From contig NC_067200.1 in NCBI RefSeq assembly GCF_000699445.3, positions 16,126,510-16,190,509 of the forward strand: a stretch of DNA of 64,000 bases, in the 5' to 3' direction. The DNA comes from Schistosoma haematobium (lineage: Eukaryota > Platyhelminthes > Trematoda > Strigeidida > Schistosomatidae). Each line of letters starts with the position of its first letter. Position 1 is the stretch's first letter. The notes under the pieces are model-generated. The model saw nothing but the letters and a program-made list of their open reading frames with translations, was not told where the DNA came from and ran no database searches. This document shows positions 22,001-32,700 of the stretch, piece after piece. Made by a program: the position numbers and the translations under genes.

Positions 22001-25000
22001 TTGTATGGAATTTTCTGATGGACCAACTGGTGGTTGATTAAACAACAGAAAAGATAACTAATTTTGCGACATTCATGGATAAGTAAAGAATCCAACTCTT
22101 TTTTAGATGATTATTTTGTGCATGCCAGTAAACTTATAATTTAATCAATGGTTTAATGAGTATTTCGCATAATCATCTAGGAAATATATATGAGATGGTG
22201 ATTTGTAGATGGAGATTTTTGTTCCCTGAGCTGAATGGTTTGGACGTGGAGCTTTCATCGTTCTCCATATGCATATGGAGGAATTCGAACACTTGACTTC
22301 TATTTGAAGTTTGTGCTGATGATGTCGTTCAGAAGAACGATAAAAACTCCACGACCAAACTATCCAGCTCAGAGAACAAAACTCCATCAAAAAATGAATA
22401 TATATCCCAGCATATCATATATTTAGTCTATAAATCTAGAGTATTCAGAGTAACTCATTAAATTATTTTTAATAAGGTTTGAACTTATCATTTACACACT
22501 GAAAACTACAAGGATATAAGTCGATTAATTTGGAGTTATATCTCTTTCTTGGTCAGAGAAGATTTACTAAACTTTTGATAAGTCTTACTGATAGATTTTA
22601 TGTTAAAAGTAGATATTTTTTACAACTTGAAGACAGAATGCATTTTAAGGAAATTGATATCAGCTATGAAGTCGTTGTCAACCGAAAAGTCATAGATAAC
22701 TATTGGAAAATAATTTGTTCAAAGGTTCAATTTTTTACTAATTGGTTTTACGGTTCTATGTCAATTTTCTAGGTGTACACATACTTAGATAAGAAAATTA
22801 AATTTAAATGAAAATGTAGTTCAGCACGATTTTTCATAAGTTTTCATTGCTTCTTATCAATCAGTCAGCTACAACGTAGAACCGGGCACATATATGCATC
22901 CATCCAAGTCAGTCAGTAACAACGTAGAACTTCGTACGTACGTACATCAGTTCGAGTTGCCACACCACATTAGCACACAGATGCAGTGGTCGATTCAAAT
23001 CCCGTAGTGGTAGAGGTAGCAAGAGTATAAGCAGTAATCAGGACAATTAGTGTTTGGAGATGTTATTTAAAGAGTATAATACAGTGAAATAAATTTGAGA
23101 GGAGAAAAAAAGAGACGAGGAATAAGGAGAGCAAAATTTGGGAGAACACAAAGAGTGGATGCACCTGCGCCATTGCAAACGATTTTGAGCCATGTCATTC
23201 AGGGTCTACAACCATCGGTTGCTATCATCTCGCGGTCCCCAACCAGGTAGTCTACACCTACCGACATGACTCAGACCACTTGTCAGTGACTTCATGGACT
23301 TGTGCCATGTTTTGGTCTGGCCGCCCCTAGCTTTCTTCCATCCTACTCCTATACCACTGAACATAGCACGTCGAGGTAGTCGGTCGTTGGGCATACGTAA
23401 CACATGTCCCAACCATCTCAACTGATGAAGTTTCACTACTTCATCAATTGATTTGCCATCCTTACCTAGTACCCGTTTCCTAACAACTGCATTACTTACT
23501 CGATGGTCCCACGATGTACGAGCAATATTTCGAAGACACCTATGATCAAATACTAGTAACCTACGAATATCCTCTACTCTTACCGGCCATGTTTCACTGC
23601 CATAAAGTAGGACGGAACGAACTGCTGCTCAGTAAACACGTCCTTTGGTTGGTAGACGGATATCTCGCCTACGCCATAAATGACGCAAGTTGGCAAAAGC
23701 TAGTCGAGCCTTCTGTATCCGTGCTGAGATTTCGTCACACACTAAACCACAAGGGCTGATGAGACTTCCAAGATAAGTGAAGCGGTCGACACACTCAACT
23801 ACTTCACTCCCTATCACTAGTTCGGGTGTCGATGTAACCCAATCCTGAAGCAACATTTTGCATTTCGAGGGAGAGAAGCGCATCCCGAACATGCTTGCAT
23901 TGTTGCTTAGAGTGGTCAGAAGACTGCGTTTTGTCAGTGTCCTCACCAAATATATCATCGGCATACTCTAAGGCAACAAATGAATCTCCTGATAGAAGTT
24001 CAACCCCTGGAAAGTCAGATGTGGAAAGTGTTATCTCTAAAAGTACGTCGACGACAAAGTTGAACAAGAATGGAGAGAGTGGACAGCCCTGACGAACACC
24101 ACTTGAGGTAATCAATTCTGATGACAGTTCGCCATAAGCTCTCACTCGACCAGTTGTGTTCGAGTAGAGAACCTGTATAAGATTAATGTACTTCTTTCTT
24201 ACTCCTTTCAGTGACAAACACTGCCACAGAACCTTACGATCAACAGAGTCGAATGCCGCCTTAAGATCGAGAAATACTACCATTGTGGGGTGTCATCCAT
24301 CCAAGTTGCCACGCCTTATTAACACAACAAGATGAACACCAAATTCATAGTAGTTAATTCAATGGTAGTTATATATAAAAGAAAGATTGCATATAAAGAT
24401 CTAATACAAGAAACAAAAACTAGTTCGTAGAAAGAAAGGCATGAAGCAATTTCAATCTTATGGTTTAAGGAAAGAGTGTACGTATCTACGCCATTGTGAT
24501 TGATTCTGAGCCATGTCACTCAGTCTTCAACCATTGGTTACGCTAGTTACACGGACCCCAACCAAGTAGTCTGCATCTATCAACGTGGCTCAGACCAGGA
24601 GTTAGTGACTTTGTGGACTGATTCCACGTTTTGGTTTGGCCGCCCTAACATTTTACCATCCATCCCCGACACTAGTCAGCATTGCGCGCCGTGGTAATCG
24701 ATGTTCAGGCATGCGTGATACATGACCAAGCCGTGTTAGGTGATATAGGTTCTCAACCCCACAAACTGATTTCTTATAAGTGAGGAAGACATTAATTTCT
24801 TGGAAAAAGTTGTTATTTAAAATACAGTGAATGACAAGTTGAAGTGTTTTTCTTCGATATTTCCCAAATGAATACATGGCGTAATTATATTTCGTATTGA
24901 TATGTTATTTGACTTAGAAAGTTACACATTAGATTTTACCTTTATTGAATTTAATAGTTTCTCATATAAAGAATATCAGCAAGTCAGCAAAAATAAAAGA

Positions 25001-25108
25001 AAAGCATAACTCGAAATAAATACCAACCTCTTTTAATATCTCCACGTGTCCATGCCTTGGACTCTTCCTCAATTCGAGCAGCCTCACGTTCTGCCGCTTC
25101 TTTAGCTT
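18927..25108 (-). CDS. Host gene with six small symmetric exons, product unknown
   Basis: Six minus-strand exons join into one frame: 25108-25028, 20650-20594, 20485-20408, 19309-19247, 19145-19071 and 19010-18927. Each has an AG acceptor and a GT donor (mostly GTAAGT/GTAAAT-like). Each is a multiple of three (81, 57, 78, 63, 75 and 84 nt) and starts and ends in phase 1, so any exon can be skipped without changing frame. The product starts with a charged helix (EAAEREAARIEEESKAW) and then becomes Ser/Arg/Asp-rich, ending GGWTQVGSRR. No stop occurs in the joined frame. Further exons are expected upstream and perhaps downstream. The family is not recognised; low-complexity RNA-associated or cytoskeletal proteins look like this. 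The 4.4-kb intron between the first two exons holds SR2-like insertions. Confidence 0.65.
19071..19145 (-). CDS. Small-exon gene, exon e
   Basis: 75 nt. Acceptor TATATAG, donor AGAA/GTAAGT. Encodes GFDNTPTLRSDPSKDTWSRS then GPRR. Phase 1 on both sides. Confidence 0.65.
19247..19309 (-). CDS. Small-exon gene, exon d
   Basis: 63 nt. Acceptor CACTTCAG, donor CGAG/GTAAAT. Encodes FRRDDTSRYSDFGRSSGSKR. Phase 1 on both sides. Confidence 0.65.
19310..20407. other. Intron of the small-exon gene
   Basis: AT-rich with a (TC)n run at about 20,268-20,283. Overlapping minus-strand frames here are intron readthrough, not separate genes. Confidence 0.5.
20408..20485 (-). CDS. Small-exon gene, exon c
   Basis: 78 nt. 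Acceptor ATTCAG, donor CGTG/GTAAGT. Encodes EPVSVNPFARHRQSEISS then ASGNAFR. Phase 1 on both sides. Confidence 0.65.
20594..20650 (-). CDS. Small-exon gene, exon b
   Basis: 57 nt. Acceptor ATTTAG/TTACTATG, donor ACAT/GTATGT. Reads VTMTSEQLSTKKSEADINT. It contains an ATG, so it could instead be a first exon, but the good acceptor and matching phase favour an internal exon. Confidence 0.6.
20849..21207 (+). mobile_element. SR2-like 3' fragment with target duplication
   Basis: Contains the last roughly 30 codons (HVGRCRL-like, through MAQNRLQ) and the 3' UTR of the 1,940-5,907 type, ending GTTGTTAATGATTGAC, a degraded tail. It is flanked by 13-bp direct repeats with one mismatch: TTATATGAACAGA (20836-20848) and TTATATAAACAGA (21208-21220). 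It lies in the first intron of the small-exon gene, in antisense to it. Confidence 0.8.
21581..21635 (-). mobile_element. SR2-like subfamily B 3' UTR fragment
   Basis: The reverse complement reads CTAATGAGGTATGGCAACTTG, then GATGCATATGTGCTTGGTCC and TACGTTGTAG, matching the 3' UTR at 18,265-18,330. No coding part remains. Confidence 0.6.
21660..21945 (+). mobile_element. SR2-like subfamily B 3' end fragment
   Basis: Begins in the last codons (CCAATCAGTGATTGGAGAC, then GAATCAGTCACAATAG, compare 18,045-18,096). It runs through a diverged 3' UTR to GTGTGGCATCTTGAACTGATC. It lies next to the oppositely oriented fragment at 21,581-21,635. The open frame at 21,678-21,944 is incidental. Confidence 0.5.
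22217..22381. repeat. Inverted repeat with 48-bp arms
   Basis: Arm 22217-22264 and arm 22334-22381 are reverse complements, about 85 percent identical (for example TTTTGTTCCCTGAGCTGAAT against the complement TTTTGTTCTCTGAGCTGGAT). They are separated by 69 bases that include CATATGCATATGG. This is enough for a long hairpin. No protein function is seen; the short frames on both strands are shadows. Confidence 0.65.
22857..22896 (-). mobile_element. End of the host SR2-like subfamily B copy
   Basis: The minus strand reads CATATATGTGCCCGGTTCTACGTTGTAGCTGACTGATTGA in two continuous pieces, the terminal 3' UTR and tail of subfamily B. It is separated from the rest of its element (24,306-24,775) by the nested copy at 22,909-24,293. 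Confidence 0.7.
22897..22908 (-). repeat. Target duplication of the nested SR2-like copy (CTTGGATGGATG)
   Basis: Perfect 12-bp repeat of 24294-24305. Joining 24,306 to 22,908 restores the 3' UTR ...AACTTGGATGGATGCATATATG, as seen at about 18,276-18,302. Confidence 0.8.
22909..24293 (-). mobile_element. SR2-like RTE copy nested in another SR2-like copy
   Basis: A 1,385-bp 5'-truncated insertion. Minus-strand coding includes VVFLDLKAAFDSVDRKVLWQ near 24,280, GVRQGCPLSPFLF near 24,105, LEYADD near 23,965, SKCKMLLQDW near 23,855, GSETWPVRV near 23,595 and LRWLGHVLRMPNDRLP near 23,420. Then follow the 3' UTR and an ACTG tail. Lesions: a short in-frame loss after YADD, a 2-nt frameshift near 23,930, a TGA near 23,628 and a TAG near 23,205. 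It is the best preserved SR2-like coding sequence here, and its tail abuts the 12-bp duplication. Confidence 0.85.
24294..24305 (-). repeat. Target duplication, other side
   Basis: Perfect 12-bp match to 22897-22908, directly at the 5' truncation point of the nested copy. Confidence 0.8.
24306..24775 (-). mobile_element. Host SR2-like subfamily B copy, truncated 5' part
   Basis: The minus strand encodes RLGHVSRMPEHRLPRRAML near 24,725 and NQWLKTE-like 3' codons, then the subfamily B 3' UTR. It matches 17,850-18,275. The 5' truncation lies near 24,775. A possible target duplication (TTCTTAT) flanks the whole, near 22,850 and 24,770, but is short and uncertain. Confidence 0.65.
25028..25108 (-). 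CDS. Small-exon gene, exon a
   Basis: 81 nt. Acceptor TTATAG before AAGCTAAAG, donor AGAG/GTTGGT. Encodes a charged helix EAKEAAEREAARIEEES then KAWTRGDIKR. Phase 1 on both sides. The donor is the weakest of the set. Confidence 0.6.
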
Positions 25109-25840
25109 CTATAATATATCCATGAAAGAAGTAGGAGGAAAGAAAAGCAGTGCAAACATAATAAAAGACTACTTATCAATCGGAAAATGTTTTAACTAAT
25201 TTATTCTCGTTAGTGTTTTTCTAGTGAGGTTTTTTTCTACGGGACACGGTTTCTGACCTCATGCCCAACCCTCCTTTATCCGGACTTGAAACTGATAGTA
25301 ACCCTAGAAGGGCTACAGGCGTAAGTAGTCAGTAAAATTAACAATTATTATCATTAATGGATAATGTTTATTTTGTTAACTGAATATTATATATTAGTCT
25401 AGTCTATCGCTTCGACTTACGCTCCATAAGACGTAATACGGGTAAGTAATTAATTACCCTATCATCTAAAAACTTGATAAGATTAAAGTGAAACTGTTAA
25501 TATTGATCAGGTGTGATGTAGTGTCTATGTCGTTAACAGGAATATATCAATTACAGTGAATATAATATGGACTAGATATTGAGATAAAACCGTTCTAAAA
25601 TATACTTTAAAATTAAATAGATAGAACCTATTGGTTAATTCTATTATAGACAAATGAAGTACCAGGATTTATTGAAAGTTGAGAATGATAAATTCTGTGC
25701 CTCTACGATACCGGACGTTGTGAACAAACAACAATATATTACTTATAAACAAAGTTTCAATTTCACGTGATCTGTTATACTTGTTCCACATTCATAAATG
25801 GTTTTTGTTATAGACTTACGTCAATCTGAAAACCTATTGA
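25109..25840. other. Mostly unassigned; possible retroelement leader at 25,225-25,330
   Basis: A GC-richer block (CCTCATGCCCAACCCTCC, then GGGCTACAGGCG) resembles 5' leader sequences of fluke RTE elements as I recall them, but has no second copy in the window. The rest is AT-rich. Confidence 0.3.
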
Positions 25841-26776
25841 AATAACGACACGTTTGTCGTTTGTGACAATAATATTGATTTAGATGATATTCTACACACC
25901 TTTAACTCATGCCACCCTTCCATAGACTTCACGTTAGAAAGGGAACGAGACCAATCAATTCCTTTTCTCGATGTACGTCTGATGAGGAGTAATGGTTCTT
26001 TAAGAAGATCCATCTTTAGAAAACAAACATGGTATGGCCAGTTAGCCAACTTTTATAGCTGGGTTCCGTTAAGTAGGAAGAGAAACCTCCTTCATTCTTT
26101 ATGTTATCGAATACATCAGATATGCAGTACGGAATGCATTAACGAAGAACTCGCATTCCTCAAGAAGACCTTGACGGAAAATGGTTACCCAAAAAAGTTC
26201 ATAGAAAAGAATATGAATAGAAGCAGTTACGACAAGAAATCTAGTTGTTCCGTTCCGAAGAAAAACCTTTATATAAGTCTGGAATTTAAAGGTGATCGAA
26301 CATCAGACATTACCAAAAATCGTCTAACAACAACTATTAGAAGAACACTTAACGCGGCTAAACTGCGAATAACCTTCACTAGTAAGAACTTATTTTCTGT
26401 ATCCATAAAAGATAAGCTTCCGCGTCTGGTCGCCTCCATGTGCATCTACCAGTTCACCTGCTCTTGTGGAGCAAGGTACATTGGCCGTAGCCAGCGCTCG
26501 CTTCCAACTCGGATAGGGGAACATATCCCAGCTTGGTTCTATAAGGGTGAAAGGAAAGCAGTTAGGAGTTCTATACTTGAACACCTAATCGACTGTAACC
26601 ATTCCACAGATCCAAAAAATGAATTTAAGGTTGTTTATATGATTCGTTCAAATCTACCGAGATTTCTACGCATCCAACTTTTAAAAATAGCCGAAGCTCT
26701 TACCATCCAGGAGCTTAAACCAGAACTATGCGTACAAAAGAAGTACGTCTTATCGTTATCGTTACCTTGGCTTTAA
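25841..26776 (+). pseudogene. Penelope-like element: RT end, linker and GIY-YIG endonuclease
   Basis: The frame opens within the RT catalytic region (only DTFVVCD of the usual YVDDTF remains at 25847), so the copy is 5'-truncated there. It runs without a stop for about 310 codons. RT thumb and linker: SIPFLDV near 25,960, then KQTWYGQLANFYSWVPLSRK. GIY-YIG domain: CIY at 26441-26449, YIG at 26477-26485, then RIGEHIP with the conserved Arg and a downstream SSILEHLID. It ends LSLSLPWL. Penelope-like elements pair such an RT with a GIY-YIG nickase; Cercyon is the known schistosome example. The uninterrupted frame suggests a fairly young insertion. I prefer the first codon of the open stretch over the ATG at 25982, because homology extends upstream. 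Confidence 0.8.
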
Positions 26777-27130
26777 GCATTTTGCTTACCCAATTATTAT
26801 TATTATTATTATTACTGCATTCTCCCCTTTACTTATGTCTTATATTCTCATTGTTTTATTCGTGAATATTCATCATATCACCATATTTATTTTTACAACT
26901 CTATGACCTTTAATTATTATGACAAAAACATTTGAATCATTTTAATCATCTTATTATATTCACTAAATCTATTGTTATTGTTATTATTCATATTACGTAA
27001 TCTAGTATTATAACCCTTTTTTATTAACTGTGTTCACATTTCCTCACGGAATTAGTACTTTTACAAAAAACAAAAAAATTTCATATATATACGATTGTAC
27101 AGCTTGATAATAAATTTGTTGAAAAGAGAT
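26777..27130 (+). other. Probable 3' UTR of the Penelope-like element
   Basis: AT-rich, with an (ATT)n run at about 26,792-26,815. The 3' boundary cannot be fixed. Confidence 0.4.
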
Positions 27131-29699
27131 CCCTTCGCTGAAATTCGTGTTTTAATTCTAATGTTTAAATGGGAATTATCTGTCAATACTATAATATCCA
27201 CAAAACCCCACTATGATGATAATATTCACTTTGTTGATTAACTTTCCCTATCCTCTAGTTAGTGTTCAGTATGTTATTTATGTCGCTCCTTTTCCCTGTT
27301 TAATGGACTGTATTGTTTATTTTGTATACTAACAGTGTTAATTTACGTTTTAGAAACAGATAAAGTTTATCGAGCCAAGTAGCTTAGTTGTTTTGACTTT
27401 GTCTAAGCTAAGACTCTGTGCTCGACAGTCTAGAGAATAATTCAGAATTACACCTGTAGGAAATTACTTCCTACAAACATTTAAATGAATTCAGTTTGAT
27501 AGGTGAAAAAAATGAAGAAAGAAGTTAAGATAGAAGTAACAATGTTATTTTTAGTAATTACTATTATCAAAATAGTAATTATGGCTCATCGCAATTCATT
27601 AGTTAGGATGAAAGGGGGAAATTAAATGCACGAATTATTGCTAAAATCATAAAATGTTAAAGGTGAAAATATTGACATTTTATTTAAAAGCGACACTAAA
27701 TAGAGTACAGTTTAAAAAATAAGGAAAATATACTGTTCAGTTGAATGGAATGCTGACGGCAATCTTTTTCCAGGTTTTGTATGACAAAGTAGCACCATTT
27801 ATTTCATAAGGGAAAATAACATTTGATCGGTGGTAACAACGCACATAATTGTTTGTTCAGAAAAAAGCAAACGAGCATTTCAGAAAATGTAAACTTGGCA
27901 CTTTTGAGATCGTAGTTCTGTTGACTGAAAAAAAGTTTCAATTGGTTTATTTGTAGGTATTTTTACAAAACTACCAATGCTCTAGCTATGGATAACTTTT
28001 ATTACTCTTTGAGTATTCCAGTGCAGTATTGACAAAATAGTTATAAAAGACTTTTTCCCCCGATATTGTTAGAATGCAACCATAAGTACTGCACAACATG
28101 ATATCGGGTTATTATTTAATGGTCAGTTGGTTCAACTATTCCTGTACTAAAACTGTTTGTTATGGCCCGGATAACTCACTTGTAACGTCTTTGACACCGG
28201 TTAGCACTAGTCTGAATTCTACTAATAGTATTAGTGTCTTCAGATACACCTGACTAATTTGAGTCAAATATCACAGAAACTAACTCCAGGGCTTTGGACC
28301 GATGACTTCAAACTACGTATAAGATAATATCTGTGTAAGTAATGTAGGGTATAGAAAAATCAGACATAGAAAAGCAAATTAATTTTCGTTATAGTACGAG
28401 AAAAAGGAACAAGCTTGGTTATACCGAAAAAACATCCTACCAATTAAGGATTCAAATAAGCCATGATGGAGTACTGACTTAATGTTATTGCTAAGTGAAT
28501 TCTGTTTCTCAAGGCGATTACCTAATTCATGAGTTAGTTCACCTATGCATTATCTGAATTTAAATATATTCCCTTATTTAGATCTTAGCGCTTTAAATGT
28601 CCAGACAAACGATCAGGCCTAAATAACAGCATCTCCGAAGTTGCAGGCGAATTCATAGTTTTTAGGTTTTCTCGTATATAAGGAAGTTGGGTTAATAATA
28701 TGAAAAACAGAGACTTAGGACGTTCACTTGTTGATTTTCTTAAAACCTCAATAAGATTATTTTTGGCTTGGTAACACACTAGTGAATAATTATTTAATTA
28801 AAGGTGGGTTCTTTTACGGAATGATATAAATCTGATGAGTTGAAAAACACTGAACATTCATTTCTTTCCGTTTTACAACTAACAAGAGTAACATTATTGT
28901 ACGCTGTATTTAACGTTAGATGGTCGAGTATAGTTCATGAAAAGCAGTAGGTCAAAGTTTTATTTAGGTCAAATCTCCTTAGCAAGGCGCATCTGGAATA
29001 CTAAGGAACGCAATGTACCATAATCACAAGTCATTTAACATTGCGACAGTAAACAAAGCCGACGGAATTTAATCATGTAAACGACACGAAATTAACTATT
29101 GATCAGTGACTAATGATTTTGTAATTCACAATCATTCAGAAGGTCACTACTAGCTAGAATTGCTGAATGTTAATGTCTGTGATTCTGGCTTAGGTCTCCA
29201 AAGGAGCATCATTCCCTTGAATTTGGACATAGATCCGGATAATGAGTCCTAACCAGCAGTTAATTTGTCAAGTTGCAGAACACTGTGAAATCCAAGATGG
29301 TGCAAATCGGTAGATTTCAGCTATCATTTGTTGATTTTAGTCTTTCAAAAACTTTTAAAATTATTCAGACCCATTTGTTTATTAGGATATGTGACACAAT
29401 TTTGGAGACATACTTCTCACAAATATCACTAATATTAATGATTAGGAATGAAGAAAAGAAATTAGTAATAAAATCTACCAAGTTTTATTCCTAAGTATCT
29501 TTGACCAAATTTAAACATCTTACAATTACATACAAACACATTTTTACAACTAGGAACGTAATTAAATAAATGTTACGTTATTTATTATTTATAATAAGAA
29601 TTTGAACTTACCGGAAATTTTTGAGATCACAATGATAAGTTTCATTTGAAGTAAACATAAAATTTCAAAGTTGTTGATATTTTCAGAAAAAAACTAATA
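27131..29699. other. Phosphatase 3' UTR and intergenic sequence
   Basis: Immediately below 29,700 on the minus strand lies the 3' UTR of the phosphatase gene, with an AATAAA-like signal near 29,585. The remainder down to 27,131 shows no gene. A 54-codon minus frame at 28,585-28,750 lacks support. Confidence 0.45.
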
Positions 29700-29747
29700 T
29701 CATTGAAATAATGTATTAACAAACTGGTGAAGAAATATATATTGCGC
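29700..29747 (-). CDS. PTP gene, terminal exon with stop
   Basis: 48 coding nt, acceptor CAATTTCAG, phase 0. Encodes AQYIFLHQFVNTLFQ and TGA at 29702-29700. QYIFLHQ is the classical end of a PTP domain, so the protein ends just after the catalytic domain. Confidence 0.85.
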   Translation of the reverse strand, partial: AQYIFLHQFVNTLFQ

Positions 29748-32700
29748 CTGAAATTGATGTAAAACAACAGAGAACAGTCATTTTTCTATAGATTGTCTGA
29801 TATTAAGTCAGTTTGATATCCACAATTAACACAAACTAGAAAACCAATAAAAACACGAAAATATTAAATTGTTGTTTCGTCCTAAGTTGAAACTCTTCAA
29901 CAGTGCAATTCACTGAGGGTAGAATCTCAGGTTCGTCACTAGTGATTAATTTTGGAACGATTTCATATGCAGAAGATATTATTGATGGAATACATTCCCG
30001 ATGACAGCCAGTTAGATATAACCTAATAATATTGTGCAATGATTGACTTTCAAAGATATAGACAACTAGATTGTGACTTAATGATTTAACAGCATCGTGT
30101 TAGCTGCGGCGGTTCCATGTACTGGATTCGATGCCATATGGGTGCATGAGTTTATTTATTTATTTAAGTACATGATATTAGCCCCAAATGAGCACCAAAA
30201 CAAATGCATGCCATAAAATAAGGAAATGCGATTGTGAAGGGGTAAAGAATGGAGGATGTGTATAACGCAAAAGAATAAATGAATAAAAGTACGTTAAGAG
30301 TCGCACATAAAACAGTTCAGTTTAAAAATATATATATAACCAAGAAAAATCCCTTCAGTTAGAGAATATCATTCTAATTTAGAAAGAAGTAAAACGAAAT
30401 TACGACAAGATCGCCACTAGCTTTTATTTTCAGGTGTGAGCGACATCTCGGAACCCAACCAGAGAATTCTGAAAAACCGATAGATGTCATTCCTGTACAA
30501 TTCCCTTGCATACTGCACAAAAGTGTAACAAACTCATTAACTTTCCCCTTTTACCAACCAGTCGAAGAATCGGAAAATAATGCACGATGTGCAATTCTCT
30601 GGGACAACATCCGTAACACAAAAGATGGTGGCACCAATTTCATCACTGTCACTGTGCCTGAACACATGCTTCTGAACCTCTGCATTTCTAACATGGCGTT
30701 ATCACTGAATGTCGGCAATCCTTCATAGACAATGATAATTAAACGCGGATAGTCGCTTAACATTTTCAGCTGGAAAATGACAGGTTTCGCAAGCATAGAA
30801 CGAAACTGCTCTCACCGACGCATTGTAAATCTGTCCTTTTACAGCCAGAATTATATAATGAGGGAATCAAACATGGCCTAGATTGGCATAAGCCTCTCTA
30901 ACTTTCACTATACGCATAATGATCTCATCACTCACGTTACCACACGCACTCAACCAGGTACCCAGATAAACAAACTTTTCGACTAGTTCTAAAAGCTCAT
31001 CAAAAACATTGAGTATAGGTACAGACCACTATCAGTCTTGTAAAAGCACCTTGGACTTAGAAGGTACGAACTACGTGCCAAGCCTACGGACGCTCATCGC
31101 CAACTGAATAAGTGTGCATTTCACAACTTAAGTATCACCCACAGTAAGAAAATATCATCCGCATACTCAGGTTTGAAAGATCTTTCCTCAGGTGACAGAA
31201 ACACACCAGCATAGCCCGATTTTATCAGAGATGTTCCTAGGGTATCATCGATGGCAAGGTTAAAGAAGAGTAGTGAGAATAAGCGACTTTAACATATGGT
31301 GAGTTTTACCAAGGGAGAGAAGTGGCTTTATACTAAGGTATTTGTATACAGTGCTTAAGATGTTAGTAAGCTTTTCAGGCACTCTTTTCTTCAGCAGACA
31401 ACCCCAGAGTACGATCCTGTCCAACAAATCAAATTTGACACCGCTGACGAGTACTACACTAGCGTAAAGTATCTATCTACTTACCCTAAGCTTTCATCAT
31501 TTGTACAACTTCTTTCTTGTGTGAGAAGCAACTTGGTTAAAAGTGGTGATTGTCCAAGCGTGTCACAGACATCAAAACATTTCCGTAATGCTGGCTACAG
31601 GATTCACTTCAATAGTTAATGGATCCCGTTGCAAAACTACATTTCTTATAACAAGATAAGCATTAATATTTTTTATGCAGTCTATCGGAACATATGAGGA
31701 AAACGTCTTGTGCCACCAAGCTTCGCATTGTCCCTTCCAGCCGTCAAATAATTCCTAAATGTGTCAAACAACAAACTCTCGCATTGGGCCACACCAATGT
31801 GTATTTATAAGTTCACTGGCTCATGTAAAGGAGGTTACATAAGTCACACAATGCGAGCGCTTTCCAAACGCATGTTCAAACATTATTTCGGCTTTCTTTT
31901 GAAAGGTAAATGTAAGTCAATCAAGAGCTCAATATTAGAACATCTTGTGAACTCCAGTCACATGACCTTACCTGATAACCACGTTAAACCTGTCTATACA
32001 GTCAGATGATTTAGTTCAAAAGGAGTGAAAATTAATAACCTTTGCACTTCAGAGGCCCTAGTAAAACAATATTTTCAAACCTGGAATCTGATTGCGAACG
32101 ATTAAATACCTAATTAGATAGTTCTTTATAAATACCTGCACTTTTTTGATGATGGTTGTAGTAGTTTTCCAAGTTACAGCTCCGTACAAAAAAACTGTCT
32201 TGACGTTTGTGTTGAAAATTATAATTTTGTTATTGACTGAGAGTTATTTTGAGTTCCAGATGTTCTTCAATTGCAGGAATGATGAACCCTATTTTGCCAA
32301 TCAGTGCCTTCACATCTGCATCAGATCGTCCGTGCCTATCAATGATGCTGACCAGGTATGTAAGTTCCCACCTCTTCCACGGCTTCTCCATCAAGTATGA
32401 TTTCCTTTGTGTATGTTGAGGCCTGCTGATGCAGAGGCTTCTGCTACACTGGTTGTCTTGATCTGCATTTGTTCGTGTGAATGGGATAGAAAAGCCAGAT
32501 CATCTGCAAAGTCGGAATCGTCTAGTTGTATCCAAGCTGTCCATTGTATTCCGTGCTTTCTCTCAGATGTAGAGGTCTTCATAATTCCATCAACTATTCC
32601 AACAAAAGAGAGAGTAAGTAGTCTTGCCTGACATCGATATTCATTGGGAATGCACCTATCAGTCGACTTCCACACACAACTTTGCCGTGGGGTCTGTCGT

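Noticed and set aside
28585..28779. Minus-strand frame that could be a terminal exon
   Set aside because: Weak acceptor, no motif, and it lies beyond the phosphatase stop.
29836..30039. Exon-like minus-strand frame of 67 codons with an AG acceptor
   Set aside because: It sits in the last phosphatase intron; the in-phase terminal exon at 29,747-29,700 makes it unnecessary and no motif supports it.
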